DNA from: Ornithinibacillus halotolerans
Lineage (GTDB): Bacteria; Bacillota; Bacilli; Bacillales; Amphibacillaceae
Assembly (NCBI RefSeq): GCF_014637405.1
Contig: NZ_BMEY01000010.1
Location: forward strand, 78,218-142,217
Direction: 5' to 3'
DNA: 64,000 bases
Every line of letters starts with the position of its first letter. Positions within the stretch are counted from its first letter, which is position 1. The notes under the pieces are model-generated. The model ran no database searches. It was given only the letters and a program-made list of their open reading frames with translations, and had not been told where the DNA came from. The translations under genes and the position numbers were made by a program. Positions 7,351-16,973 of this stretch are shown here, in pieces.

Positions 7351-9444
7351 TATTAATCGCATCGAATTCAGGACAACTAACAAGGTTGCTCCCATATCAG
7401 CGAAAATAGCAATCCATAACGTAAGCCAACCTGGAATTACAAGTAATAACGCAATTATTTTCAAAGCAAGTGCAAATGATATATTTTGTTTAATAATAGA
7501 TAATGTTTTCCTACTCAATGAAATCGTATATGGTAATTTCTCTAAATCATCTGCCATTAAAGCAATATCTGCAGTTTCTAGTGCAGTATCTGTTCCAGCA
7601 CCACCCATTGCAATGCCGACATTGGCAGTTGCTAAAGCAGGTGCATCATTTACCCCGTCTCCAACCATCGCAACATTCCCATATTGCTTTTTTAATCGCT
7701 TTATTTCAGTTAGTTTCTCTTCAGGTAATAGTTCTGTTTTTGTTTCCAGTATTCCTAGCCTTTTACTAATAGCATTACCTGCTAACTCGTTATCTCCAGT
7801 AAGCATCACTGTTTGTTTAATCCCCAATTCATGAAGTTTTTGAAGGATCGTTTTACTTGTTTTGCGTATTTGGTCTGCAACCGCAATTATTGCTTCTAGT
7901 TTTTTATCCGTACCAAGTAACATTACAGTTTTACCTTCTGACTGCAGTGTCCTAATTTTGAAAAGTGTCGGTGTATCTATTGTCATCATTTCTTCAAATA
8001 ATGTGGGTTTACCAATAAAATACTCTCTTCCATTTACTGTTGCCATGGCGCCTTTACCTGTTATAGAGGCAAAACTGTCCGCTGAATACTTTCGGGCTTG
8101 CATTTGTTCAGCCTTCTGAGTAATAGCTGAAGCTAGTGGATGCTGAGAGAATTGTTCAATCGCTTGAGCGACACTTAAAATTTCTTTTTCATTTTTATCA
8201 GCTAACATAACAATATCGGTTACATCTGGTTTTCCTTCTGTTAGTGTGCCTGTTTTATCAAAAGCAATTGCATTTAGTCGACCTGTCTCTTCCAGATGAA
8301 TTCCACCTTTAATTAAGACCCCATTTCGGGCAGCATTACCTATCGCTGTTACGATAGCAACTGGTGTTGAGACTACTAGTGCACAAGGACAGCCAACAAC
8401 TAATACCGCTAATCCGCTATATACCCACTCGGACCAATTACCACCGAATAGAAGAGGTGGAATCGTAGCAACTAAAAGCGCGATAACCATAATTGCCGGT
8501 GTATAATATTTTGCAAATCGATCAACAAATTGTTGAGAAGGTGCTTTCTCAGCCTGAGCTTCTTCAACTAGATGAATGATTTTTGCAATAGTAGTATCTT
8601 TCACTCCTTTAGTCACACGAACTTCTAATGAGCCCTCTTCATTCAATGTTCCTGCAAACACTTCATCACCTGTCATTTTATGAACTGGAATTGATTCCCC
8701 AGTAATAGCTGCTTGATTGACTGCGGATTGACCACTAACTACTTCTCCGTCCATCGCAATTTTTTGGCCTGGCTTAATTAGTAAAATATCTCCTATTTGT
8801 ACATCTTCTACATCTATTTCTAACGTATTGCTGCCTCGTTTAATTAACGCTCTTTTTGGAGCTAAATCCATAAGCGATTTTATCGATTGACGTGCTTTAT
8901 CCATCGAATAGCTTTCGAGTGCTTCACTTAAGGCAAAGAGAAAGACAACAACTGCTCCTTCTGCCCATTCACCAATAATTGCTGCACCTATAATGGCTAC
9001 CGTCATTAAAGTTTTCATATCGAACTGTAGTTTCGTTAAGTTTTTCAATCCGACTTTAAACAGTGTAAAACCACCTATGATAATTGCGATTAGAAATGAC
9101 CCTATCGTTAATTGATGAGATTCTCCCAATGTGAAGAAAAGCATGTAACCAATGATCGTGAATAATAATGAACTTATCGTTGTTACATTCTCACGCTTTG
9201 TCCAAAAAGACTGTTTTTCCTCTGTTTCTCTTTGTTTTTCAGGGAGCACTTTTATTCCATCAAACGCACCAGCTTCTTCCAATTGCTCTACAGTAGCTTC
9301 TCCTTGAATCGTAAGCTTTGCTGCTCCAAAGTTTAATTGCACATCCTCAACTGTTCCAATATCGCGGATATTTTTCTCAAACTTTGCTGCACAGTTAGTA
9401 CAGGATAACCCTTGTAATCGGTATACTTGTTTTGCATCTTCCAA
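7333..9444 (-). CDS. cadA: Cadmium/zinc/cobalt-translocating P-type ATPase
   Basis: About 703 aa P1B-type ATPase in the cell membrane that exports Cd2+, Zn2+ and related divalent metals. One N-terminal metal-binding domain with CTNC, the membrane CPC motif in [13 protein letters not shown], phosphorylation site DKTGTLT, and the hinge [12 protein letters not shown] place the start at a TTG (9444) directly behind the cadC stop codon, with AAGAAGGTG as ribosome site; an upstream in-frame ATG at 9465 lacks one. It forms an operon with cadC, which has the matching divalent-metal sensor motifs, so substrate assignment to Cd/Zn/Pb rather than Cu is well supported. The stop codon lies in the loop of the terminator. 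Confidence 0.9.
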   Translation of the reverse strand: MEDAKQVYRLQGLSCTNCAAKFEKNIRDIGTVEDVQLNFGAAKLTIQGEATVEQLEEAGAFDGIKVLPEKQRETEEKQSFWTKRENVTTISSLLFTIIGYMLFFTLGESHQLTIGSFLIAIIIGGFTLFKVGLKNLTKLQFDMKTLMTVAIIGAAIIGEWAEGAVVVFLFALSEALESYSMDKARQSIKSLMDLAPKRALIKRGSNTLEIDVEDVQIGDILLIKPGQKIAMDGEVVSGQSAVNQAAITGESIPVHKMTGDEVFAGTLNEEGSLEVRVTKGVKDTTIAKIIHLVEEAQAEKAPSQQFVDRFAKYYTPAIMVIALLVATIPPLLFGGNWSEWVYSGLAVLVVGCPCALVVSTPVAIVTAIGNAARNGVLIKGGIHLEETGRLNAIAFDKTGTLTEGKPDVTDIVMLADKNEKEILSVAQAIEQFSQHPLASAITQKAEQMQARKYSADSFASITGKGAMATVNGREYFIGKPTLFEEMMTIDTPTLFKIRTLQSEGKTVMLLGTDKKLEAIIAVADQIRKTSKTILQKLHELGIKQTVMLTGDNELAGNAISKRLGILETKTELLPEEKLTEIKRLKKQYGNVAMVGDGVNDAPALATANVGIAMGGAGTDTALETADIALMADDLEKLPYTISLSRKTLSIIKQNISFALALKIIALLLVIPGWLTLWIAIFADMGATLLVVLNSMRLIKKEVL

Positions 9445-9445
9445 C

Positions 9446-9820
9446 TTATTCACCTTCTTTCGCATGTACTAGCGCAATGGAAACTAATTGGTTAATATGT
9501 CGATCCTTCAACGAATAGAAAACTAATTTTCCTTTTTTACGATATTTTGCTAAGCCCATATTCCGTAACAATCTTAAATGATGGGATGCAGTCGCTGTAG
9601 TCGATCCTATAATATTTGCTACATCACACACACATAACTCCTCTTCAAGTGTTAATGCATAAGCAATTTTTAAACGGGTACCATCTGATAATGCTTTAAA
9701 TATTAGCTCCACTCCGTTCACTTCATCCACTTGTGATTTTATTCGGTTTACTTTTTGTTCATCATAACAAAATGTATCACAAGTTTCTTTTTGTACGTGT
9801 TTCGTAGTTGTATCTACCAT
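9446..9820 (-). CDS. cadC: ArsR/SmtB-family cadmium-sensing repressor CadC
   Basis: 124 aa. The four cysteines of the CadC metal site are all present: C14 and C18 in TCDTFC, C63 and C65 in ELCVCD on the recognition-helix side. The DNA-binding helix reads [17 protein letters not shown]. In CadC, binding of Cd, Pb or Bi to these cysteines releases DNA and turns on cadCA. The gene is immediately upstream of cadA and a TCAAAT-N4-ATTTGA operator lies 14 bases before its start, matching the known CadC target style. Confidence 0.93.
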   Translation of the reverse strand: MVDTTTKHVQKETCDTFCYDEQKVNRIKSQVDEVNGVELIFKALSDGTRLKIAYALTLEEELCVCDVANIIGSTTATASHHLRLLRNMGLAKYRKKGKLVFYSLKDRHINQLVSIALVHAKEGE

Positions 9821-9833
9821 ATAAGCACCTCAT

Positions 9834-9849
9834 TCAAATAGTCATTTGA
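9834..9849 (-). promoter_or_regulatory. CadC operator
   Basis: TCAAATAGTCATTTGA is a perfect inverted repeat around a 4-base centre, like the TCAAATA-type CadC boxes. Further ATTCAAAT/CAAATAG half-sites follow at about 9888-9906. Confidence 0.7.
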
Positions 9850-9919
9850 TTATATTAATAGTATATGTAATAAAGGTTAATATTGCTATTCAAATACTCA
9901 AATAGTTGTTTGGATGTAT

Positions 9920-9962
9920 AAAATAAAAAGGGGGACTGTTCCTCCTCCTAAGAACAGTCCCC
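9920..9962 (-). terminator. Terminator of the VOC/GNAT operon
   Basis: 11-bp stem GGGGACTGTTC / GAACAGTCCCC followed on the minus strand by CTTTTTATTTT; it starts at the GNAT stop codon. Confidence 0.88.
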
Positions 9963-10714
9963 TATTTAAAGACTTTTAAGGCTTCATATTGAAATCCACA
10001 TAAGGTATAACCTTGTTTTTGATACATATCCCGCGGTGTATCTTCCCCATCTGCAACTAGAATTACCGTTTTATCATGAACCATTTTCATGACAAATTTT
10101 TGAAGTTGGCTACCAATACCTTTACGTTGTAAGTTGTCTATTACAAATAGATTATCAATCTCAGCAGTATCTTCTGTTAAAATTACATCTACCGCTCCTG
10201 CAGGCGTATCTTGATAATAAGCAATAATTTGAACAATACTTTCATCTTCAAAACAATTTCGAAGTGAATTTTGTTTCTCTTTTGCAAAGTTTTCACCGAA
10301 TTGTAAGTCCTGATGAAATTGTAAATTTAAATAATCATGCAATGTAAAAGAATTCACTACCTCAATAGAGATTCCCTCATTTCCTATTACATCTGTAAAA
10401 TTCTCTGGCTGAATTTTATAAAGTTCTAGAAATCCTATCGAGTAGTCTTTATTGTTTAAATGTTGATTGACATCACTTGAAATTTCTATGTCTTGGGGAA
10501 AGATAAACTTAAGATGCTCTTGCCCATTTTTAAGATGGAAATCCCGAAGATAGTTTTCTATTTGCACAAACTCCTCTAGCGTTGGCATCTGTTTAAATTC
10601 AATAAAATTACTATCATATCGGGATAACATCTCGGGATAATGGAAATGCTTATAAAGATTGTTTTCGTTTATAATATGACCAATTGTTTGTATGTTTTCA
10701 AATGCAATATTCAT
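9962..10714 (-). CDS. GNAT-family N-acetyltransferase
   Basis: 250 aa. The C-terminal half holds the GNAT fold: AEIDNLFVIDNLQRKGIGSQLQKFVM (about residues 185-210) includes the acetyl-CoA binding R/QxxGxG/A loop, written RKGIGS. The N-terminal 120 residues do not match a domain I recognise and may be a degenerate second GNAT domain. It follows a VOC-family gene by 16 bases and probably shares its transcript. The acceptor substrate cannot be told from sequence. Confidence 0.78.
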   Translation of the reverse strand: MNIAFENIQTIGHIINENNLYKHFHYPEMLSRYDSNFIEFKQMPTLEEFVQIENYLRDFHLKNGQEHLKFIFPQDIEISSDVNQHLNNKDYSIGFLELYKIQPENFTDVIGNEGISIEVVNSFTLHDYLNLQFHQDLQFGENFAKEKQNSLRNCFEDESIVQIIAYYQDTPAGAVDVILTEDTAEIDNLFVIDNLQRKGIGSQLQKFVMKMVHDKTVILVADGEDTPRDMYQKQGYTLCGFQYEALKVFK

Positions 10715-10730
10715 TGCTGTCTCCTCCCTG

Positions 10731-11105
10731 TTACCCTGTGCAAATCATGATGATATTACCATCTGGATCTTTTAAATTAAAGTAAGAAAAGTCTTCGAAT
10801 CTAACAATCTCTGACTCAACATCATAATCTAACTGTTTGATAAAATTATATGCTTCATCAATATTATCTGTATGAAAGTTAAACAGTGGATAGGATTGAT
10901 TTCCAAGCTTTTTAACTTCACCCTCTGGCCCTGCATCTAGCGTAATACCGACTTGTTGATCCACCTTCAAATTATAGACTGGACGTTGAACAGTGTTTAA
11001 GTCATAATCTTGCCCCAGTAAATCTGAGTACCATTTTACAGATTGGGCTAAATCAGTCACATGGATAAAAATCGTATTCATCTTGTTTTGAATTGGATTA
11101 TTCAT
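10731..11105 (-). CDS. VOC-superfamily (glyoxalase/bleomycin resistance-like) protein
   Basis: 124 aa. Pattern FIHVTDLAQSVKWYSDLLGQ at the N-terminus and SYFNLKDPDGNIIMI at the C-terminus are the two halves of a VOC fold. The start at 11105 is preceded by GGAGTGAG; the longer frame to 11123 has no ribosome site. VOC proteins range from metal-dependent lyases to drug-binding proteins; no specific function is supported. Co-transcribed with the GNAT gene. Confidence 0.8.
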   Translation of the reverse strand: MNNPIQNKMNTIFIHVTDLAQSVKWYSDLLGQDYDLNTVQRPVYNLKVDQQVGITLDAGPEGEVKKLGNQSYPLFNFHTDNIDEAYNFIKQLDYDVESEIVRFEDFSYFNLKDPDGNIIMICTG

Positions 11106-11165
11106 GTTCTCACTCCATCTCATAATCTATTAGTATTACTATTCATCAAATAATTCCCATTCCCT

Positions 11166-11771
11166 TTATTTTAATCGATAAATTAAAAAACGCTCATTAG
11201 CATTTCTGTTAGAAAGAATAGGAACTACCACTTCTTGTAAAAGCTCGAAGTTTGTTGCATTCTCTAGGTAAAAAATGTATTCCTCAGAAGGATAGTACAA
11301 AATAAGATTAATTTCCCGTGGATGATCTTCTACAGAGTTAAGAATTCGATTTACAACATGTTGAAAGATATGAATAGAAAATGGATTAAAGAAATAGAAA
11401 TGATTGTCTTTTGAGGAAATTGGATATTCTTCTGCCTTACAACATATAAACTGTAATTTATTATCGATAGATCGCTTCAATTTCTTTGCATATTGTTTTT
11501 TATTTTTTATTGCTTTTCTATAAAAAATCTCATTCATCTCTACTCCAATAACGGAGGCATGATAAAAATAGTGAATATAGAAATTTAGTCTACCAAGCCC
11601 ACAACCAAAATCAACATAATGGTCAGTTCTATATACTTCATATTGTTCAAACAATGCCTCTAATGCTTCGTATGGTGTCGGTTCATAAGGGTGATAATGA
11701 ATTAAACTATTTGGAACACCTATTCCACTTGTTCGAATGTTTAATAATTTTTCGTAGGAATACTCCTTCAT
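11166..11771 (-). CDS. Class I SAM-dependent methyltransferase-like protein
   Basis: 201 aa. DFGCGLGRLNFYIHYFYHASVIGVEMN (about residues 57-83) has the glycine-rich SAM-binding loop and the acidic end of strand 2. The C-terminal half is less typical: FYFFNPFSIHIF replaces the usual motif IV. AGGGAGAAATTTAT precedes the ATG. Single gene; the substrate is unknown. It could be a small-molecule or a protein methyltransferase. Confidence 0.72.
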   Translation of the reverse strand: MKEYSYEKLLNIRTSGIGVPNSLIHYHPYEPTPYEALEALFEQYEVYRTDHYVDFGCGLGRLNFYIHYFYHASVIGVEMNEIFYRKAIKNKKQYAKKLKRSIDNKLQFICCKAEEYPISSKDNHFYFFNPFSIHIFQHVVNRILNSVEDHPREINLILYYPSEEYIFYLENATNFELLQEVVVPILSNRNANERFLIYRLK

Positions 11772-11854
11772 ATAAATTTCTCCCTAAATTGGTGGTTTAT
11801 TGTCATCTTACGCTTGTTTGGAGGCAATAACAAGGTGACTTTTGCCTAAAATTA

Positions 11855-11976
11855 GGTGGTTGACATAATCTTTAGCTAGTTTGATGGAAACTTTAGCCAC
11901 TTTACTATAAACTTTAGCTACTTTTGCAACATCTTTAGCTACTTCAACCATATCTTTAGCTTCTATCAAAACCACC
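11855..11976. repeat. Five-copy 21-bp tandem repeat array in an intergenic region
   Basis: CTTTAGC recurs at 11870, 11891, 11912, 11933 and 11954, exactly 21 bases apart, each followed by variable sequence. The array is bracketed by the inverted 7-mers GGTGGTT (11855-11861) and AACCACC (11970-11976). Read on the minus strand in one frame it would give heptads of the type VAKxxxK, but the frame starts with TTG and has no ribosome site, so I treat it as a non-coding array in the 293-base gap between the methyltransferase and the exporter. Confidence 0.75.
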
Positions 11977-12064
11977 AACGTGTTACCCGAATATACCACG
12001 TCCCACTTGTTTTCAACCAACAACCAGTTTATTATTAATTAGGTAAACAGAAAGGACGGACTTC

Positions 12065-13222
12065 ATGGATAAACGCGTATACTTTTTAATGATTGTTTCG
12101 TTTATTGTTGGAATGGTTGAATTAATCATTAGTGGGTTAGTAGATTTAATTGCTGAAGATTTAAACGTCTCCTTAGCAGCTGCTGGGTTTCTAGTAACTA
12201 TCTTTTCATTAATCTTTGCGATTGCAGCACCCATTCTATTATTATTGACAGCAAAAATTGAACGAAAAAAATTAACATTGAACTTCTTATTTTTATTCTT
12301 AATTGGAAATATAATTTCCGTTCTTAGTCCAACATATACGATTCTCTTTATCGGTAGGACAATTACTGCCTTTAGCTGTGCACTTCTAATTATTCTTTGT
12401 TTAGTTATGGCTCCTAAAATTGTAGAGCCAAAATATCGTGGACGAGCAATTGGGATTGTATCAATGGGTGTTAGTGGATCACTCGTACTCGGTGTTCCAA
12501 TTGGTTTAATGTTAGGAGAAACATTTAGTTGGCGGGCACCATTTGTACTCATTACCATCTTAACGGCTCTCTCTATTATTGGTGTGTATTTCTGGATGGA
12601 TCGGGTAGAACCTAGCCCTCCTGTGCCACTTAAGGTTCAGTTGGCAACTTTGAGAAGCCGTAAAATACTTTTTGCACATCTTACGACCTTTTTATATATG
12701 ACAGGGCATTCTGTACTTTATACTTATTTTAAACCTTTTTTACAGGAAACGATGGGCGGCAGTGCAACATGGATAAGCGTACTCTTCCTTGTTTTTGGAG
12801 TAGCTGCTGTTAGTGGTGGGGGTATTGGTGGTACATTAGCTGATACACTTGGAACAAAGAGAACGATTGTAGTAGCTATTATAATTTTTGGTGCTGTTAT
12901 GATGGTAATTCCTTATACTACAAATATTTTACCTGTATTTCTATTCATGCTAGTCGTTTGGGGAGTCATGAGCTGGGCTATTTCGCCAGCGATGCAAAGT
13001 TATTTAATTGAGTCATCACCTAGCACATCAGAAATTCAACAAAGTTTAAGTAATTCTGCCCTCCACTTTGGAATTGCAAGTGGTGCATTTCTAGGTGGAA
13101 TTATTATTGGACAAGCTACTACCCATGCAAATGCATTTATCGGTGGACTATTAATTATTGCCTCTCTAGGAACAATGTATATATCGCTAAAGAGTAAACA
13201 AACAGAAATAGCAGTAAATTAA
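12065..13222 (+). CDS. MFS exporter similar to the purine efflux pump PbuE
   Basis: 385 aa with 12 predicted membrane segments. The first 60 residues (MVELIISGLVDLIAEDL, then AAGFLVTIFSLIFAIAAPI, LTAKIERKKL) and the loop GRAIGIVSMGVSGSLVLGVPIGLMLG follow B. subtilis PbuE/YbcL closely, as does SYLIESSPSTSEIQQSLSNSALHFGIASGA near the C-terminus. PbuE exports purine bases and nucleosides; the substrate here may differ. No purine riboswitch is visible in the short upstream region, unlike B. subtilis pbuE. GAAAGGACGG precedes the ATG. Confidence 0.82.
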   Translation: MDKRVYFLMIVSFIVGMVELIISGLVDLIAEDLNVSLAAAGFLVTIFSLIFAIAAPILLLLTAKIERKKLTLNFLFLFLIGNIISVLSPTYTILFIGRTITAFSCALLIILCLVMAPKIVEPKYRGRAIGIVSMGVSGSLVLGVPIGLMLGETFSWRAPFVLITILTALSIIGVYFWMDRVEPSPPVPLKVQLATLRSRKILFAHLTTFLYMTGHSVLYTYFKPFLQETMGGSATWISVLFLVFGVAAVSGGGIGGTLADTLGTKRTIVVAIIIFGAVMMVIPYTTNILPVFLFMLVVWGVMSWAISPAMQSYLIESSPSTSEIQQSLSNSALHFGIASGAFLGGIIIGQATTHANAFIGGLLIIASLGTMYISLKSKQTEIAVN

Positions 13223-13256
13223 AAAATACCGTTGGGATATCCCGACGGTATTTTTT
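13221..13256. terminator. Bidirectional terminator between the MFS gene and copZ
   Basis: A stem of about 16 bp, AAAAAATACCGTTGGG paired with CCCGACGGTATTTTTT around ATAT, with A and T runs on either side. Confidence 0.88.
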
Positions 13257-13257
13257 A

Positions 13258-13464
13258 TTATGCTACATCATAGCCTTGGTCTTCAACTGCTTCTTGTAGT
13301 TGTGCTACTGTAACTTTTGCTTCATCATAAGTTACATTTACTTTTCCTGTTGCTAATTCGACTTCTACAGTAGTTACACCTTCTAATTCATTTAGTGCAC
13401 CTTCTACTGACATTTTGCAATGACCACAAGTCATCCCTCTTACATCTAAAGTTGTTGTTTGCAT
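13258..13464 (-). CDS. copZ: Copper chaperone CopZ
   Basis: 68 aa heavy-metal-associated domain with the Cu(I) site MTCGHC (C13, C16) in the first loop and the ferredoxin-like beta-alpha-beta pattern. It carries Cu(I) to CopA in the cytoplasm. It lies 70 bases downstream of copA in the csoR-copA-copZ operon and has a strong GGAAAGGAG ribosome site, fitting a chaperone needed in higher amount than the pump. Confidence 0.93.
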   Translation of the reverse strand: MQTTTLDVRGMTCGHCKMSVEGALNELEGVTTVEVELATGKVNVTYDEAKVTVAQLQEAVEDQGYDVA

Positions 13465-13534
13465 TGTTTATATCTCCTTTCCAAAAGTTTAAGTATAGTA
13501 TTGGGGAAAGGACTATCTACCTTCCCCAAAATTC

Positions 13535-15919
13535 TTATATTTTCACTCGCTTTAGTCGAAGTGAGTTAGTTACCACGCTAACAGAACTAAATGCCATAGC
13601 TGCACCAGCAATCCAAGGTGCAAGAAGTCCTAATGCAGCAATAGGAATACCAGCCGTGTTATAACCAAAAGCCCAGAATAAGTTTTGACGGATGTTGCGA
13701 ATAGTAGCTTTACTAATCTTAATTGCCTGTGGAATTAATAATAGTTCCCCTCCAAGAATGGTAACATCAGCCGCTTCTATCGCTACTTCAGTACCAGTTC
13801 CAATCGCAATTCCAATATCAGCTACAGCTAAAGCAGGTGCATCGTTCACTCCATCACCTACCATGGCAACTTTCTTCCCTTGTAACTGGATTTCCTTTAC
13901 TTTATTTGCTTTTTCTTCTGGCAAAACTTGCGCAATTACTTGGTCAATTCCTACTTGCTTAGCAATAGCTTGTGCAGTACGTTCATTATCACCGGTCAGC
14001 ATAAACACTTCGAGTCCCAGTTCTTTCATTTCTTTTATAGCTTGTTTCGCAGTCTCTTTTACCGTATCCGCCACTGCAACAATTCCCCTATACTCACCAT
14101 CGACCGCAATTAACATAGCTGTATTACCATTTACTTCGTATTCAACTAGTTCCTGTTCAACATGTGCCACTGAAATATTGTGTTCCGTCATTAATTTTCT
14201 TGTCCCAACTAAGACAGTTTTATCATCTATGACCGCCTCAATACCATGACCAGGTATCGCACGGAAATTAGTTGCTTCTAAGAAAGGAACATTTTTTTCT
14301 GTAGCAAAGGAAACAATTGCTTCTGCTAAGGGATGTTCTGAACCTTTTTCTGCACTTGCAAGCAATGATAAAGTTTCATCATCGGCTGTATAGTGCGTTA
14401 CTTCTGGTTTACCTTTTGTAATTGTACCTGTTTTATCAAGTACAATTGCATTTAATTGGTGAGTACGTTCTAGATGTTCTCCACCTTTGAATAGAATACC
14501 GCTTTCTGCTGCCCGACCTGAACCTACCATAATTGAAGTTGGTGTTGCAAGCCCAAGCGCACAAGGGCAGGCAATAACGAGTACCGCTATCGAAGCTACT
14601 AATGATGGTTCAAATTCACCTGGTGTTACAAAAATAATCCAAATCAAGAACGTCACAAAGGCGATACCAACAACAATCGGTACAAAATATCCTGAAATAA
14701 CATCAGCTAATCGTTGAATTGGTGCTTTCGATCCTTGAGCATCCTCTACGACTTTGATAATCGAGGCAAGAGCAGTATCTTTTCCAACTTTTGTTGCTTC
14801 CATTTCAATTGTTCCATTTTTATTTATGGTAGAACCAATGACCATTGCACCAGTGTCTTTTTCAATAGGTATAGATTCACCAGTAATCATTGATTCATCG
14901 ATGGAAGTTCTCCCCTTAATCACGATACCATCCACCGGTATTTTCTCACCAGGCTTCACAATAAGGCGGTCACTTACTGCAACATCTTCTATTGGCACCA
15001 TCGTTTCTTCACCGTTACGGATCACTCTAGCTTGTTTTGCTTGTAGGTTTAATAATTTTGATATAGCTACAGTTGTTCGGCTTTTTGCACTAGTTTCTAG
15101 ATATTTACCAAACAGAATTAAAGTAATTAAAACAGCACTAGTTTCAAAGTATAAATGAGGCATGTATGCTGGATTTCCAATCGTTTTAAATGCCTCATAT
15201 AAACTGTAAAAATAGGCGGCACTAGTACCTAAAGCAACAAGTACATCCATGTTTGCTCCACCATTACGTAGGTTTTTATAAGCACCGACGTAAAATTGCC
15301 AGCCAATAATAAATTGTACAGGTGTAGCAAGCGCAAACTGGAACCATGGATTCATGAATATGTCCGGAATATTCATACCACCTAGATGTACAAGCATCGT
15401 TACTAATAAAGGTGCAGACAAGAATACAGAAATAATTAGTTTTGTCTTCATCTTTTGAAGTTGTTTTTCCTTTTGTGATTGTTTGTCTTCTTTTTCTGCT
15501 TTACGCTTTGCATCATATCCAAGTTTTTGAATTCTTCCTATTAAATCTGGCTCCTCAATAAGCCCAGGGTTATATTCAATGGAAGCACTTTCTGTAGCCA
15601 AGTTAACCGTTGCTTGTTTAACCCCATTTTGTTTGTTGAGTACCTTTTCAATACGGGTTGAGCAAGCAGCACAAGTCATTCCATATACATCAAACTCAAT
15701 TTTTTCAGTCTGCACACCATAGCCAAGCTTTTCTATCTTGGACGTAATATCCTCAACAGTTACCGTTTTCGGATCAAAATCGACCGTTGCCTTTTCTGTT
15801 GTTAAGTTAACTTGAGCTTCAACCCCTTCGATTTTATTTAATACTTTCTCAATACGATTGGAACATGCGGCACAAGTCATTCCTGTAACACCAACCGTAA
15901 TATGTTGGGATTCACTCAT
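13535..15919 (-). CDS. copA: Cu(I)-translocating P-type ATPase CopA
   Basis: 794 aa. Two N-terminal metal-binding domains, each with GMTCAAC (near residues 13 and 80), eight membrane segments, the Cu(I) motif CPC in [13 protein letters not shown], phosphorylation site DKTGTIT, the SEHPLAEAI motif with the conserved HP, and [11 protein letters not shown]. It pumps Cu(I) out of the cytoplasm. Operon order csoR-copA-copZ. The start has AGGGGG just upstream, and this same stretch resembles the CsoR operator (see separate entry). Length and domain number match B. subtilis CopA. Confidence 0.95.
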   Translation of the reverse strand: MSESQHITVGVTGMTCAACSNRIEKVLNKIEGVEAQVNLTTEKATVDFDPKTVTVEDITSKIEKLGYGVQTEKIEFDVYGMTCAACSTRIEKVLNKQNGVKQATVNLATESASIEYNPGLIEEPDLIGRIQKLGYDAKRKAEKEDKQSQKEKQLQKMKTKLIISVFLSAPLLVTMLVHLGGMNIPDIFMNPWFQFALATPVQFIIGWQFYVGAYKNLRNGGANMDVLVALGTSAAYFYSLYEAFKTIGNPAYMPHLYFETSAVLITLILFGKYLETSAKSRTTVAISKLLNLQAKQARVIRNGEETMVPIEDVAVSDRLIVKPGEKIPVDGIVIKGRTSIDESMITGESIPIEKDTGAMVIGSTINKNGTIEMEATKVGKDTALASIIKVVEDAQGSKAPIQRLADVISGYFVPIVVGIAFVTFLIWIIFVTPGEFEPSLVASIAVLVIACPCALGLATPTSIMVGSGRAAESGILFKGGEHLERTHQLNAIVLDKTGTITKGKPEVTHYTADDETLSLLASAEKGSEHPLAEAIVSFATEKNVPFLEATNFRAIPGHGIEAVIDDKTVLVGTRKLMTEHNISVAHVEQELVEYEVNGNTAMLIAVDGEYRGIVAVADTVKETAKQAIKEMKELGLEVFMLTGDNERTAQAIAKQVGIDQVIAQVLPEEKANKVKEIQLQGKKVAMVGDGVNDAPALAVADIGIAIGTGTEVAIEAADVTILGGELLLIPQAIKISKATIRNIRQNLFWAFGYNTAGIPIAALGLLAPWIAGAAMAFSSVSVVTNSLRLKRVKI

Positions 15920-15921
15920 TG

Positions 15922-15940
15922 CAATACCCCCCTACTGTAT
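15922..15940 (-). promoter_or_regulatory. CsoR-box-like sequence overlapping the copA ribosome binding site
   Basis: ATACAGTAGGGGGTATTG, minus strand, resembles the csoR promoter operator ATACGATAGGGGGGTATAG. Its G-run also serves as the copA Shine-Dalgarno sequence, so the likeness could be due to that alone. Confidence 0.4.
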
Positions 15941-16243
15941 CTATTTAGAAAAGTGTTTCATAATTTCCATTAGCTCATCAATTGCCTCTTCACCTTGCCC
16001 AGACTGGACAGCATCTGTAACACAGTGCTTCATATGTCTTTCTGTAACTTGATAACCAACTTTCTTTAAAGCTGCATTAATCGCACTAATTTGCACAAGT
16101 ATATCTGCACAATAACGGTCATCCTCAACCATCTTCTGAATACCTCTTACTTGCCCTTCAATCCGCTTTAATCGATTAATTACAGCTTGTTTCTCTGCAT
16201 CAGTTCGTGGTGTAACTGGGTGATCATGTAAAAAATGATCCAT
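15941..16243 (-). CDS. csoR: Copper-sensing repressor CsoR
   Basis: 100 aa all-helical repressor of the CsoR/RcnR family. The Cu(I) ligands fall at exactly the B. subtilis positions, C45, H70 and C74 (DDRYC, then ERHMKHC), after the DNA-contact helix RLKRIEGQVRGIQ. I start it at the ATG at 16243 with AAGAAGGTG upstream; the longer frame to 16270 would begin inside or at the transcription start. Cu(I) binding releases the operator and turns on copper efflux. Confidence 0.95.
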   Translation of the reverse strand: MDHFLHDHPVTPRTDAEKQAVINRLKRIEGQVRGIQKMVEDDRYCADILVQISAINAALKKVGYQVTERHMKHCVTDAVQSGQGEEAIDELMEIMKHFSK

Positions 16244-16270
16244 GTGAACACCTTCTTTCCCTCTCTTCAT

Positions 16271-16303
16271 TTATACTATACCCCCCTATCGTATTTATGT
16301 CAA
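16271..16303 (-). promoter_or_regulatory. csoR-copA-copZ promoter with CsoR operator
   Basis: -35 TTGACA (16298-16303), 17-base spacer, -10 TATAGT (16275-16280). The spacer and -10 contain ATACGATAGGGGGGTAT, close to the B. subtilis copZA operator ATACCCTACGGGGGTAT, so CsoR would sit on the core promoter. Confidence 0.85.
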
Positions 16304-16499
16304 TAAAAAAACCTACTGTGTATATTGTCTATGAAAATCTGTCCGATGTCTGTGAAAAATGTCACACCAACCTATTATTTTTATTCTTACTATGCAATAT
16401 GTTCATCAAAACTAATCTTTATTCTTTCATACATAAAAGGTATTTTCTCCCAAAATTAGTTAATGCTATTAAATAATATCGCTAGAAAGGAGTTATTAC

Positions 16500-16934
16500 A
16501 TGATAGAATTAGAAACAGAGTTACAAGGAAAAAGAGCTTTCTTCGGTGAGGCGCGTAAATTAGCTAAGAAGTTTGGACTAAGCAAATGTGCTAGTTGGGA
16601 ATATGATGGAGCATTTTTTGATGCAACGATGCATCGTGAAGGTGGGGAAACGATATATCTACGTATCCCTTTTCATGTGTTGGAGGGTATGTTAGATCGC
16701 AATGATGCGTTTATTGAATTTGGGAAACCATTTGTAATTAAACATGTTGTCCATCTCGGTTTAGACAAAGATGAAAACTCACTCCTTGCAGCAACAGGCA
16801 TTAATCAATTTCAGGAGCCACTTGATAAGGATGGATATATTAGGGAAAAGTCAAAGTGGGAAGAAATTGGTGAAGATGTATCCAATGAATTTGCAAGAGA
16901 GATTGCAGCAATTCGGGACAGATCCATCTCCTAA
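16500..16934 (+). CDS. YugN-like family protein
   Basis: 144 aa soluble protein matching the B. subtilis YugN pattern: MIEL start, CASWEYDGAFFDATMHREGGETIYLRIPF, and a C-terminal region with DKDGYI. AGAAAGGAG precedes the ATG. Single gene between the csoR promoter and a bidirectional terminator. The family has no known function. Confidence 0.75.
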   Translation: MIELETELQGKRAFFGEARKLAKKFGLSKCASWEYDGAFFDATMHREGGETIYLRIPFHVLEGMLDRNDAFIEFGKPFVIKHVVHLGLDKDENSLLAATGINQFQEPLDKDGYIREKSKWEEIGEDVSNEFAREIAAIRDRSIS

Positions 16935-16937
16935 CAT

Positions 16938-16971
16938 AAAACAACCAATCTGCCATTAGATTGGTTGTTTT
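16938..16971. terminator. Bidirectional terminator
   Basis: 14-bp perfect stem AAAACAACCAATCT / AGATTGGTTGTTTT with a 6-base loop between two converging genes. Confidence 0.9.
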
Positions 16972-16973
16972 AT

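Noticed and set aside
7503..7834. Plus-strand frames opposite cadA (and similar ones opposite copA, mvaD, glmM)
   Set aside because: Shadows of highly conserved minus-strand genes, without ribosome sites.
11808..12023. 71-codon frame with VAKxxxK heptads
   Set aside because: TTG start without ribosome site; the heptads come from a 21-bp DNA repeat. Kept as a repeat, with the coding option noted.
12024..12064. Purine riboswitch before the PbuE-like gene
   Set aside because: Leader too short and no aptamer loops seen.
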